The notes: generated by a model not told the origin, from the letters alone. A stretch of DNA of 64,000 bases from Burkholderia paludis (GCF_000732615.1 NZ_JPGL01000015.1:92120-156119); one strand, 5' to 3'; positions 46,646 to 55,080 are shown, counted from the first letter of the stretch. Program-made: numbers and translations.

Positions 46646-46777
46646 TCAGTCAACCGCAAAGCACTGGCCGCCATTCGCGTACGGCCGCGCGCCGGTCATT
46701 CACGTTTCACCGTAGAATGGCCGCTGCCCTAAGCTTCGGGCATTCGTTTCCCATGTCCTTCACGTTGCTGGTGATTA

Positions 46778-47446
46778 ATGAAAGCTGAACGCATACTCGT
46801 TTTGGATATCGACGGCACGCTGACGGATTCAGTCGCAGTGCATCAGTCTGCGTTCCTGGCTGCGATGCAGGCCTTGAGGCTGCCTGCCCTCGACACTGAC
46901 TGGGGGAGCTATCCACATCACACCGACACGGGAATCCTCGCACACGCGCTATCGTCCAACGGTTGGGGTCCGATGAGTGCATCGGCCGTTGCGTCGTTCG
47001 AGCAGGACGTGGATCGTCATTTTGTGGACGCGCTTTCCCGCCAAGAGCTCAGAGAAATCCGTGGAGCGGGCATATTCGTGCGGGAGGCTATGGCGTCAGG
47101 ATGGGGAATCGTGTTCGCGACTGGGGGCGGGAGGCGTGTCAGCGAGCGGAAACTGAGGGCTGTCGGTATCCCATTTGACGACGACCTGCTTGTTACGGCG
47201 TCCGAGTATCCCTCGCGTACGGATCTTGTCGCTGCCGCCGTCGAGCGTGCTCGGCGACACTATAGCGTTGGAGCGGCTTGCCGTACCGTTTCAGTCGGAG
47301 ACGGGCGCTGGGACCTTGAAGTGGCCGAATATCTCGGCCTCGAATTTGTTGGCATCGGCATTCCGCCAAAATCGGACGTCCTGACAACGCGCGGCGCTCT
47401 TGTCTTTCCGGATCTCGAGCAAGCATTACCATTCTTGTCGAGCTGA
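46778..47446 (+). CDS. HAD-superfamily hydrolase
   Basis: A 222-residue phosphatase-like protein of the haloacid dehalogenase superfamily. Motif I is LDIDGTLTDS (residues 8-17, catalytic Asp10 and Asp12), motif II is FATGGG near residue 113, Lys128 or Arg after it may be motif III, and motif IV is SVGDGRWD (near 172). A small alpha cap lies at about 20-90. Substrate unknown, likely a phosphorylated metabolite. It is the only obviously enzymatic gene in the 41-51 kb stretch. Confidence 0.85.
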   Translation: MKAERILVLDIDGTLTDSVAVHQSAFLAAMQALRLPALDTDWGSYPHHTDTGILAHALSSNGWGPMSASAVASFEQDVDRHFVDALSRQELREIRGAGIFVREAMASGWGIVFATGGGRRVSERKLRAVGIPFDDDLLVTASEYPSRTDLVAAAVERARRHYSVGAACRTVSVGDGRWDLEVAEYLGLEFVGIGIPPKSDVLTTRGALVFPDLEQALPFLSS

Positions 47447-47523
47447 GGGAAGCCGGCCAGACGTTGCGAGCCCATGAAAGTCACGCCTGCTTTCAGGGCA
47501 AAGGCGGTCGTTGGTGCTGACAG

Positions 47524-47622
47524 TGTTGAATGCCTGCTTCGGGTCGGCTACAGGCGGTCGCGACCGGCGGCATCCGGCCACTTTCAGACATCCGGAATCA
47601 CCGCCTAGATCGTCATCAATCG
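47524..47622 (+). repeat. dispersed intergenic repeat
   Basis: Contains TGCTTCGGGTCGG, GGTCGCGACCGGCGG, CATCCGGCCA and a tail ending TAGATCGTCATCAATCGG. This is the most complete single copy, joining the blocks that occur separately at other sites. Confidence 0.6.
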
Positions 47623-47664
47623 GGCTTAGGTCAGCTTTTCGAATAATTGCCGCGATCGCTCCGA

Positions 47665-48066
47665 TCAAGATACCGCCAAGGTGCCATCGTCGCCAACCCA
47701 TATCACCGCCGGGATGCTGTAAAAGTAATCGAGCAGTAGCAGATCGTGCTCATGGCATGCGGCCTTCGGCCACCTGTCTCGGAGGTAAGAGATGATCTCG
47801 TCAGGCGAAGCGTGCCACTGGGCTTCGTGATCGTTGATCGTAAATCGAGGATTCGGATGTGCGGGCGAGACATAGCAATCCGCGCCCGGGGCAACGAACT
47901 TGATCCTTCCCGTCTGAAGAAGATGCTCGACGACTCGAAAGAATGCATCTCTATGGCTATGGAAGGCCATACCCGGTGAGTTGCCGCTGATCGCGCTGAA
48001 AAGACCCGTAATCCAAAGGCCAAACGAATCTTTCACGATTTTGTCGATTTGAGCGGAGTCATCCAT
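47665..48066 (-). CDS. DUF596-like small protein
   Basis: A 133-residue cytoplasmic protein. RDAFFRVVEHLLQTGRIKFV, the middle DEIISYLRDRWP and the C-terminal PAVIWVGDDG resemble the DUF596 family, members of which occur with contact-dependent and polymorphic toxins as immunity-type genes. No clear ribosome-binding site was found before the ATG at 48066. The assignment is by eye. Confidence 0.62.
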   Translation of the reverse strand: MDDSAQIDKIVKDSFGLWITGLFSAISGNSPGMAFHSHRDAFFRVVEHLLQTGRIKFVAPGADCYVSPAHPNPRFTINDHEAQWHASPDEIISYLRDRWPKAACHEHDLLLLDYFYSIPAVIWVGDDGTLAVS

Positions 48067-48123
48067 GATAAAGCGGGATCGAAAGAAAGCTCGATAGGGG
48101 AAGGTAAGTCGTAGACCAAGTGT

Positions 48124-48195
48124 AATGTTGAATGGCCGCTTCCGGCAAACCGGACCGTCTCTTCAGGGTCGGGTTGCGACCGCCCGACGCGGCGC
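48124..48195 (+). repeat. dispersed intergenic repeat
   Basis: Begins GAATGGCCGCTTCCGG, followed by TTCAGGGTCGGGTTGCGACCG. It lies immediately upstream of the tyrosine recombinase gene. Confidence 0.55.
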
Positions 48196-48230
48196 ACACT
48201 CAATCTCCATTCTCTTGAAAGGAAATTGTC

Positions 48231-48858
48231 ATGGAATCCGAGAGGGTCGTGGTTGTCCACCGCGTGCCGTGGAACAAGGGCACGCTGCACCGGGCAGAAG
48301 CAGCCGTTAAAGCTCCGGGAAATCTGGGCGATCCGGACGAGACTCCAGATGGCGTCGAACCTTCGCGAGCTCGCGATGTTCAATCTCGCAATTGATAGCA
48401 AGCTCCGAGCGTGCGACCTTACGCGGTTGCAGGTCCAGGATGTCCGTCACGGCAGCCATGTGGCGTCCAGGGCGACTGTCATGCAGCAGAAGACCCAGCG
48501 GCCGGTGCAATTCGAGATCACGGAACAGACCCGTGAGAGCCTCGAGGCATGGATCGAAGCGCGGGGACTGAAGGCGGCGGATTTTCTGTTCCCGAGCCGG
48601 GCGCATACGTCACCGCACCTGTCGACGCGGCAATATGCTCGGCTGGTACATCGCTGGATTGCATCGATTGGCCTGGACGACACCGCATACGGTACCCATA
48701 CGACGCGCCGCACGAAAGCTTCGCTGATCTATCGGCGGACAAAGAACCTTCGAGCGGTGCAGTTGCTGCTCGGACATTCCAAGTTGGAGAGTACGGTGCG
48801 CTATCTCGGCATTGAGGTCGACGATGCCCTTGAGATGGCGGAGCAGACCGAGGTTTGA
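48231..48858 (+). pseudogene. tyrosine recombinase/integrase with an N-terminal frameshift
   Basis: The ATG at 48231 follows AAAGGAAATTG and encodes MESERVVVVHRVPWNKGTL. The rest of the protein (TGQKQPLKLREIWAIRTRLQ onward) is one frame away, so one extra base near 48286 seems present. The catalytic domain is complete: Arg in SKLRACDL, HTTRRTKAS (H-x-x-R), LLGHSKLES and the Tyr of VRYLGIE. A TTG at 48226 in the second frame could give a 210-residue protein with altered N-terminus, so activity is not excluded. A decayed relative is at 41091. Confidence 0.78.
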
Positions 48859-48939
48859 CGGCGTCGCGGCCGGCGAGCGGTCGCTTGCCGGCCAACACAG
48901 GTCGTTCAACATGGGTGCCTGAATCGTCGACAATCTCAG
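48859..48939 (+). repeat. dispersed repeat after the recombinase gene
   Basis: Starts at the stop codon of the recombinase: TCGCTTGCCGGCCA, then GTCGTTCAAC and a tail GAATCGTCGACAATC. The first ~45 bases are alike at 41519, so the recombinase and this tail were copied together. Confidence 0.6.
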
Positions 48940-49075
48940 AGTTCACTCAATTAGAGTTGGCCCAACCCTACCAGCATAGACCAGACGGATGACGGTCATT
49001 TAATCAAGGATTTCCCTGTTGATTTCAGCAGCGAAGCACGGGCATGACAAATCAACCCAAAAAAATAAAAGCACA

Positions 49076-49567
49076 ATGAAAAATATTGCAATATTTTTGA
49101 AATTAATAATGGCGCTCGGGCTGTCGACGTGGGCATTGAACGGCGCTGCATTCTTACCGGTCATGTATTCGAAGGCAATATCGATTCGCTTCGACGAGGG
49201 GAGCTTCGATCTATCAGCTGACGAGAAAGCTCGCTTGATCAAGCTTATTGAACACAAAGATGACTTTCTATCATTGAACGCTTTTCTCGTCATTGCACAT
49301 GGAGACGAGGAGTCAAGCGAGGCAAATCGAGAGGCTCAGGCGATGCTTGCCGGTGCGCGGGCAAATTCGGTCAACAACTTCTATGCTGAGCACGCGGCAC
49401 TTGAGTTCCATGAGCTAATTCACACGTTCACGGAGCCAATAACACACAAAAACGTTGCGAACGAAGCCGGTCGTGCGACCGTCTTGATCCAGGGATTCTG
49501 TCGGCCCGGAAATGATACGGTATGTAAAGAACATTGGCCTCCGAGCCAGACTATAGAGCGCGAATAG
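49076..49567 (+). CDS. exported protein, OmpA-like fragment?, low GC
   Basis: A 163-residue protein with a signal-like N-terminus (IAIFLKLIMALGLSTWALNG). The segment AISIRFDEGSFDLSADEKAR and the following LIKLIE resembles the start of an OmpA-type peptidoglycan-binding domain, but the usual NxxL and R blocks are not clear. The gene is distinctly lower in GC than the flanking sequence, suggesting recent transfer. An upstream start at 49019 is possible. Confidence 0.6.
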   Translation: MKNIAIFLKLIMALGLSTWALNGAAFLPVMYSKAISIRFDEGSFDLSADEKARLIKLIEHKDDFLSLNAFLVIAHGDEESSEANREAQAMLAGARANSVNNFYAEHAALEFHELIHTFTEPITHKNVANEAGRATVLIQGFCRPGNDTVCKEHWPPSQTIERE

Positions 49568-49589
49568 GCATCGATTGGTAGAGGAAGGT

Positions 49590-49872
49590 CAGAAGGAGTG
49601 TGTGGCGTAGGTCCAGGCGTAGGTTTGCGCCCGTGGCCTTATCAGAGAAGCCGCAGGTACTGCTGCATCGTTGGGGTGACGGGTGCAGGTGTTGCTGCGG
49701 GTTGCGTGCTCATGTGACCGGGAAAAGTTGCTTTGGCCGCCCGAGTTTACCAGTGGGCTGGACGGGATCGAAGTTCGCCATCCGGCCATGCGTTGGGGAG
49801 GCCAAGCGGCGGCATCCGGCCAGGAACGGCCGTTCGACACAGCTTTTTAGATCGTCGACAATCGGTGCAGAT
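49590..49872 (+). repeat. long direct repeat, copy A
   Basis: About 280 bases related to 50385-50612. Shared blocks in the same order: GGCGTAGGT, CTGCATC, GTGACCGG, TTTGC, CCCGAG, GGGATCG, AAGTTCGCCATCCGGCCA, CGGCC, TTCGAC and GACAATCGGT. Copy A has an extra ~28 bases between the two CATCCGGCCA motifs. It fills the 49568-49885 gap; no gene seen. Confidence 0.7.
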
Positions 49873-49885
49873 AAGGGCGTAGCCT

Positions 49886-50119
49886 TTAGCGGTTACCGTC
49901 GATCAGATCGTTCAGCAGCGCATCGAACGCGGCCTGTGCGTCTTCAAGTTCCTGCAGGGCGGCATCAAAGGTTTGCAGCGCGAACGGCGAAGGCTCGCCG
50001 CTGCCTTGCGGCGGAAATTGCTTCTGCATCGAGGCGAACGTACTCTGCACGCGCAGCGTGGCGGCCACCATGCGCTCCATCGCCTGGGTTTCTTCGGCTC
50101 GGGCCTGTTCCGGATTCAT
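49886..50119 (-). CDS. small helical hypothetical protein
   Basis: A 77-residue protein with an excellent AAGGAGAG ribosome-binding site, so it is likely translated. It is entirely helical in appearance (ATLRVQSTFASMQKQF, then LQTFDAALQELEDAQAAFDA) and acidic at the C-terminus, possibly a coiled coil. No signal peptide. It lies between the two long direct repeats on the opposite strand. Family not recognised. Confidence 0.65.
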   Translation of the reverse strand: MNPEQARAEETQAMERMVAATLRVQSTFASMQKQFPPQGSGEPSPFALQTFDAALQELEDAQAAFDALLNDLIDGNR

Positions 50120-50384
50120 TCCACTCTCCTTGGATGGTTTTCTTGAGGACCAGATCGTACACGCTGTGTCCGTTCTTGCCGCCCTTGGCAGAACGACACC
50201 ATTGAAGGTTCCAACGGCACGCTGCGCGAGAAGCGATTTAATCGGGAATGATTCCGCAGTCGCGCCGGGGCCAAGATACTCATCGAGCGTGGCTACAAAA
50301 TCCCGCCGCAGGTCACAACGATTGGCCGCTTTGGATGAATCTGAAGAGCCGTTCAGGGTCGGTCACGGCCAATCCCCAAAAGGG
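50120..50384. repeat. intergenic region with repeat and gene-end relic
   Basis: At 50270-50305 the plus strand reads ILIERGYKIPPQV, repeating the GYKIPPQV relic at 45780. It is followed by a dispersed-repeat copy (50318-50380: TTGGCCGCTTTGG, TTCAGGGTCGG). No complete gene. Confidence 0.45.
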
Positions 50385-50612
50385 CAGGCGTAGGTCTTGA
50401 CGTAGCTTTTGGCGCCGGGCCTTGTCACTTAAGGTGCGGGCTACTGCATCATTGTAGTGACCGTCGCAGGTGCCGCTGCGTGCTCACGTGACCGGAAAAA
50501 TTTGCTTTGGCAGCCCGAGCTTACCAACGGCCCTAAAACGGGATCGCTCGAAGTTCGCCATCCGGCCACAATCGGCCATTCGACTTCGGTATCAGAATTG
50601 TTGACAATCGGT
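50385..50612 (+). repeat. long direct repeat, copy B
   Basis: Related to 49590-49872 over most of its length, including AAGTTCGCCATCCGGCCA, CGGCCATTCGAC and GTTGACAATCGGTTC. It ends 28 bases before the Imm35-like gene. Confidence 0.7.
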
Positions 50613-50639
50613 TCGCACATACAACCACACCAACGTCTG

Positions 50640-50936
50640 ATGGAACTAACAGCCGAGCAAGCAAAGGAAGTTGCGCAACGCGCCATCACCAAGGCGGGTT
50701 GGGAAGGCAGCGACGCGGTTGTCGTCGACAAATACACCCAAGAGTTCGATGTCGGCTGGGTCTTCTACTACCAGTCAGCTCGTTTTCTCGAAACGGGAGA
50801 GTTTGGTTTCTCGCTGGTCGGAAACGCTCCCATCTTTGTTGGTCGCGTGGGTGGGTATTCCGCCTTCATCAGCTACCTCAGGCCCGTTGTCGAATCCATC
50901 GAAGCCTTCCGCGCCTGCGGAAATGCAAACGCGTAG
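50640..50936 (+). CDS. Imm35/YrhB-like immunity protein
   Basis: A 98-residue cytoplasmic protein. The block DVGWVFYYQSARFLETGEF, then LVGNAPIFVGRVGG and the C-terminal SYLRPVVESIEAF, fits the YrhB/immunity protein 35 family, which often occurs as immunity or orphan immunity gene in polymorphic toxin loci. No toxin gene is next to it. The ATG at 50640 follows the long repeat with no obvious ribosome-binding site. Confidence 0.72.
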   Translation: MELTAEQAKEVAQRAITKAGWEGSDAVVVDKYTQEFDVGWVFYYQSARFLETGEFGFSLVGNAPIFVGRVGGYSAFISYLRPVVESIEAFRACGNANA

Positions 50937-51096
50937 TCGACAATGGCAAATACGGCACAAATTTTTGAGTGGCCGCTTGTGAGGGGCGCGTGAAGGGCTG
51001 CCCGGAGGCGACTGCGGCCAAATGGCCCCCCCATTGAGCACGCCAAGATTCCCCTCCCGCCGTTATACGGAAAGAGACCCGCTCGACTCCGCCCCC

Positions 51097-52011
51097 TCAA
51101 AAAATCGACCTCCCGGTATAAGTCGTCAACCACTCCAGCGCCAACGTCCCCGCCAGCGAATTCCCGTTCGCATCGAGCCCCGGCGCCCACACGCACACCG
51201 CCATCTCCCCAGGCAGCACCGCCACAATCCCGCCCCCGACACCGCTTTTCGCCGGCAGCCCGACGCGATACACGAAATCGCCGGCCGCATCGTAGGTGCC
51301 GCAGGTCAGCATCAGCGCCGACAGCCGTTTCGCGGAACTCGAGTCGACGATCTGCTCGCCCGTCACCGGCGCGACGCCGCCGTTCGCGAGGAACAGCGCG
51401 GCGCGCGCGAGTTCCACGCAGTTCATCGTGATCGCACACTGCCGGCAATATGCATCGATCACCGTGTCGGGCGGCATCTGCATGTTGCCGAAGCTCGCCA
51501 TGAAGTGCGCCATCGCGCGATTGCGTTCCGCGTGCTGCAGCTCCGACAGCGCGACGCGCGAATCGTAGTCGATGTCGGTCGCGCCGATCAGCCGCCGCAC
51601 GAATTCCACGAGCGCCGTTTCGGCCTTCACGAAGCGGCGGCACAGCACGTCGGTGACGACCAGCGCGCCGGCGTTGATGAACGGATTGCGCGGCTTGCCG
51701 CGCTCGCTTTCGAGCTGGACCAGCGAATTGAACGCGTTGCCGGACGGCTCGCGGCCGACCCGTTCCCACAGCGCGTCACCCAGCAGCTGGAAGGCGAGCG
51801 TGCACGCGAACAGCTTCGAAATGCTCTGGATCGAAAAGCGCTCGTACGCGTCGCCGACGGTGCAAACGGCTCCGTCCAGCGTCACCACGGCCATCCCGAA
51901 CTTGTCGGCGGGCACTTTCGCGAGTTCGGGAATGTAGTCTGCAACCCGCCCCTGGCCGATCCAGGGGGCGAGTTCGGTGTGGATGCGTTCGAGAATCGGT
52001 TGGTAATTCAT
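51097..52011 (-). CDS. glsA: glutaminase
   Basis: A 304-residue glutaminase (serine-dependent, beta-lactamase-like fold) that hydrolyses L-glutamine to glutamate and ammonia. The catalytic SxxK is in FSIQSISKLFA (near residues 62-72), with NPFINAGALV, the SFGNM block and a Gly-rich VGLPAKSGVGGGIVAVLP at the C-terminus. Length and motifs match the Burkholderia enzyme. The ATG at 52011 gives the family N-terminus MNYQPILERI. Divergent from the response regulator gene. Confidence 0.95.
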   Translation of the reverse strand: MNYQPILERIHTELAPWIGQGRVADYIPELAKVPADKFGMAVVTLDGAVCTVGDAYERFSIQSISKLFACTLAFQLLGDALWERVGREPSGNAFNSLVQLESERGKPRNPFINAGALVVTDVLCRRFVKAETALVEFVRRLIGATDIDYDSRVALSELQHAERNRAMAHFMASFGNMQMPPDTVIDAYCRQCAITMNCVELARAALFLANGGVAPVTGEQIVDSSSAKRLSALMLTCGTYDAAGDFVYRVGLPAKSGVGGGIVAVLPGEMAVCVWAPGLDANGNSLAGTLALEWLTTYTGRSIF

Positions 52012-52231
52012 CACGTCTGGCAGGGTAGGGGCGCGGTCCGGATTTCGGCGAGCCCGTATGGAACCGTCCCCACGCCGATTCGTCAAGCACGGGTGATGTC
52101 GCCCCGTTATTTTCAAGACCTCCAAACGGGCAACCGGCGGGCGCAGTATCATGCGGTACGTTTCGGCCAATGGCCGGCGTCCGGCATCGGCCGGCGCCGC
52201 CTCGGCTTCCCCGTTGAACCGACCGCTGCCC

Positions 52232-52942
52232 ATGTCTTTTCGCATCCTGCTCGTCGAAGACGACACCCGCTTGTCCACGCTGATCGCTGGCTACCTGCGC
52301 AAGAACGACTACGACGTCGATACTGTGCTGCATGGTGACGCCGCGGTGCCGGCGATCCTGTCCCTTCGTCCCGATCTCGTCATCCTCGACGTGAACCTGC
52401 CAGGCAAGGACGGTTTCGAAATCTGCCGTGAAGCGCGCAAGCAGTACGATGGCGTGATCATCATGGTGACGGCCCGCGACGAGCCGTTCGACGAACTGCT
52501 CGGCCTCGAGTTCGGCGCGGACGACTACGTGCACAAGCCGGTCGAGCCGCGCATCCTGCTCGCGCGGATCAAGGCGCAGTTGCGCCGCGCGCCGGCGCGC
52601 GCGGTCGAGAGCACCGCACCGCAGCCCGAGCGCTACGCGTTCGGCAAGTTCTCGATCGACCGCACCGACCGCACGGTCGTGCTGCCCGACGGCAGCACGC
52701 CCGATCTGACGTCGGCCGAATTCGACCTGCTGTGGGCGCTGGTGTGCCATGCGGGCGAAGTCGTCAGCCGCGACGACCTGATGCTGCAGTTGCGCGGCGT
52801 CGAGTTCGACGGCCTCGACCGGACGATCGACGGGCGCATCTCGAAGCTGCGCCGCAAGCTGCGCGACGATGCGAGCAACCCGCAGCGCATCAAGACGATC
52901 CGCAGCAAGGGCTACCAATTCAGCAAGCACGCATGGGAATGA
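52232..52942 (+). CDS. OmpR-family response regulator (RstA-like)
   Basis: A 236-residue regulator. The receiver domain (1-120) has the acidic pair in ILLVEDD, phospho-acceptor in LVILDVNLPG (about Asp54) and the conserved Lys in YVHKPVEP. The winged-helix domain starts near residue 140 (LTSAEFDLLWAL, then VEFDGLDRTIDGRISKLRRK). Paired with the sensor kinase at 53007. The N-terminus resembles RstA. An upstream open extension lacks domain character. Confidence 0.92.
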   Translation: MSFRILLVEDDTRLSTLIAGYLRKNDYDVDTVLHGDAAVPAILSLRPDLVILDVNLPGKDGFEICREARKQYDGVIIMVTARDEPFDELLGLEFGADDYVHKPVEPRILLARIKAQLRRAPARAVESTAPQPERYAFGKFSIDRTDRTVVLPDGSTPDLTSAEFDLLWALVCHAGEVVSRDDLMLQLRGVEFDGLDRTIDGRISKLRRKLRDDASNPQRIKTIRSKGYQFSKHAWE

Positions 52943-53006
52943 CACTGCCTTCGCGCGACGCCGTCACGATCCTTGCGGGCGTTGCGCCGGCCGGCCGGGA
53001 GCCGCG

Positions 53007-54137
53007 ATGATCCGACGCACCGGTTCGCACCCCGATGCACCGCCGCTGCCGACGCTGCGCTACGTCAAATGGCGCTGGCTGCATTTCCGCCGCGCGTGGA
53101 CCGACACGCGCGCGGACCGCATCCCGAGCTGGTCGCGCCTGTACGTGCGCACCTATCTGCATCTGCTCGGGCTCGTGCTGCTGACCGCGCTCGTGCCGGC
53201 GCTCGCGCTGTGCGTCGAACTGTCGCCGCAGGTCGTGTGGCACGCGTTCGACCCGCTGCCGGGCGACATCTGGGTCGTGCTGGTATTCGTGTTCGCCGCG
53301 CCCGCGCTCGCGGCGTACCGCTGGATGCGGCCCGTGTGGTCGGATCTCGTGATGGTGCGCGAACGCGCGATCGATTTCACGGGCGGGCGCTTCAATACAC
53401 GCGCGCGCGAATCGCACAGCGTGATCATCGGTCCGCTCGCACGGACGCTGAACGCACTCGCGATGCGCATGGAGCGGCTGATCGCCGCGCAGCGCGATCT
53501 CACGAACGGCATCTCGCACGAGTTGCGTACGCCGCTCGCGCGCGTGCGTTTCGCGCTCGAAATGCTGCGCGAGCCCGGCTCCGCGGCGGAATACCACGGG
53601 GCGCTCGAAAGCATCGCGCAAGACGTGACCGAACTTGAGGAGCTGATCGACATGAGCCTCACGTATGCGCGGCTCGAATACAGCTCGCTGCAGTCGAATC
53701 TCGAGATGACGGCGCCCGTTGCATGGTTCGAGCACCAGATCAGCGACGCCCAGTTGCTGTATCCGGAGCGCGCGATCGAATCGCGCATCGCGATCGCGTC
53801 GGACCTGCGCGTGAAGATGGACCGGCGCCTGATGTCGTACGCGATGCGCAACCTGCTGCGCAATGCCAGCAAGTACGCGAAATCGCAGATCGTCGTCGGG
53901 ATCTCGCTCGTGCACGGCAACATCGAAATCTTCGTCGAGGACGACGGCCCCGGCGTGCCGGAGAGCGAGCGCGAGCGGATCTTCGACGCGTTCGTGCGCC
54001 TCGACCGCCGCACCGGCGGCTACGGGCTCGGCCTGTCGATCACGCGGCAGGTGCTCCACGCCCACAACGGGCGGATCGCGGTGGTCGATCCGGTCGAACT
54101 CGGCGGCGCGCGCTTCGAGATCAGCTGGCCGGTCTAG
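53007..54137 (+). CDS. sensor histidine kinase (RstB-like)
   Basis: A 376-residue kinase. Hydrophobic segments at about 55-75 and 92-110 flank a very short periplasmic loop. The H-box is NGISHELRTPLARVRF (His ~171), the N-box MRNLLRNASKYAK, the G1 box DDGPGVPE and G2 YGLGLSI. It follows the regulator gene by 64 bases, so the two form an operon. The short loop suggests sensing within or near the membrane, or by a partner protein. Confidence 0.92.
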   Translation: MIRRTGSHPDAPPLPTLRYVKWRWLHFRRAWTDTRADRIPSWSRLYVRTYLHLLGLVLLTALVPALALCVELSPQVVWHAFDPLPGDIWVVLVFVFAAPALAAYRWMRPVWSDLVMVRERAIDFTGGRFNTRARESHSVIIGPLARTLNALAMRMERLIAAQRDLTNGISHELRTPLARVRFALEMLREPGSAAEYHGALESIAQDVTELEELIDMSLTYARLEYSSLQSNLEMTAPVAWFEHQISDAQLLYPERAIESRIAIASDLRVKMDRRLMSYAMRNLLRNASKYAKSQIVVGISLVHGNIEIFVEDDGPGVPESERERIFDAFVRLDRRTGGYGLGLSITRQVLHAHNGRIAVVDPVELGGARFEISWPV

Positions 54138-54293
54138 CCGGACGCCGCGCGAGGTCCTTCCTCGCCGCGCCGGCCTTGCCCGGCCATTCCTGTCCTGTCG
54201 TTCCTTTTCCGCCGCACTTTCCCCGTACCGATTTCGTCACCGGCGCAATCGCATGAGGATTCGTTTGCCGCGCGTGCGCGCTTTGCATTACGA

Positions 54294-54305
54294 TTGCAAT
54301 TGCAA
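54294..54305. promoter_or_regulatory. perfect palindrome upstream of azoreductase
   Basis: TTGCAATTGCAA is a perfect 12-bp palindrome 127 bases before the azoR start, in an otherwise GC-rich gap (54138-54431). It could be an operator for a dimeric regulator. Confidence 0.4.
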
Positions 54306-54431
54306 CTATCTGGGCGGGCCGCGCCGTGAACGCCGAGGCGGGCAGCCCGCGATGCAGCAACGCAGCAGCGAAGCCGGGGCCGCCATGCGTGCCGCCCCTT
54401 TGTTCATGCCTTTCAGCACGGGTCATCCATC

Positions 54432-55055
54432 ATGCGGTTATTGAATATCGTGTCTTCTCCCCGCGGCGCCAGGTCGGCGTCGGTTGCTGTCGCCAACGCG
54501 TTCGTCGATGCGTATCGCGATGCGGGCGCGCCGGTCGACGTCGATACGCTGAACGTCTGGGAAGAGGATTTGCCGGACTTCGGCAGCGACGCGATCGGCG
54601 CAAAGTACAAGGGCGTCGCCAACGCGCCGATGGATGAGGCCGAACAGTCGGTCTGGCGGCGGATCCAGTCGCTCGTGACGCGGTTTCAGGAAGCGGACCG
54701 GATCGTCGTCGGCGTGCCGATGTGGAATTTCGGCTATCCGTACAAGCTGAAGCAGCTGATCGATCTCGTCAGCCAGCGGAACATGTTGTTTACCTTCGAC
54801 GGCAACGCCTACGGCCCGCTGCTGAAGATTCCGCGCGCGCTCGTCATTCATGTGCGCGGGCAAAGCCGGGAAACCGGCGCGGGCGCCGACAATCCGGGGT
54901 TTCGGCACCAGGCCGACTACCTCGAATTCTGGCTGAAGTTCATCGGCGTGCAGGAGGTCAGAAGCCTGACCGTCGAACACACGTGGAATGCGATGGCCAG
55001 CGACAGCATCGGGCGGGCGCGGGCGCGGGCGGTCGCGATGGCGGCGGATTTCTGA
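54432..55055 (+). CDS. azoR: FMN-dependent NADH-azoreductase
   Basis: A 207-residue flavodoxin-fold enzyme that uses NADH to reduce azo bonds and quinones. The FMN phosphate loop is IVSSPRGARSASV (residues ~5-17). PMWNFGYPYKLKQLIDL (about 97-113) is the family FMN-binding signature, and the Gly/Ser-rich loop near 140-155 follows. Length is typical. It converges with the PlpD-like gene, with a shared hairpin between. Confidence 0.93.
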   Translation: MRLLNIVSSPRGARSASVAVANAFVDAYRDAGAPVDVDTLNVWEEDLPDFGSDAIGAKYKGVANAPMDEAEQSVWRRIQSLVTRFQEADRIVVGVPMWNFGYPYKLKQLIDLVSQRNMLFTFDGNAYGPLLKIPRALVIHVRGQSRETGAGADNPGFRHQADYLEFWLKFIGVQEVRSLTVEHTWNAMASDSIGRARARAVAMAADF

Positions 55056-55080
55056 TCCGCCGGCGCGGCGCGACGGATGC

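Noticed and set aside
41519..50612. Dispersed repeats as integron attC sites
   Set aside because: The conserved tail GTCGACAATC does not match the GTTRRRY/RYYYAAC cores and the blocks do not form the expected long imperfect hairpin. The linked recombinase also lacks a visible integron-integrase-specific extra domain.
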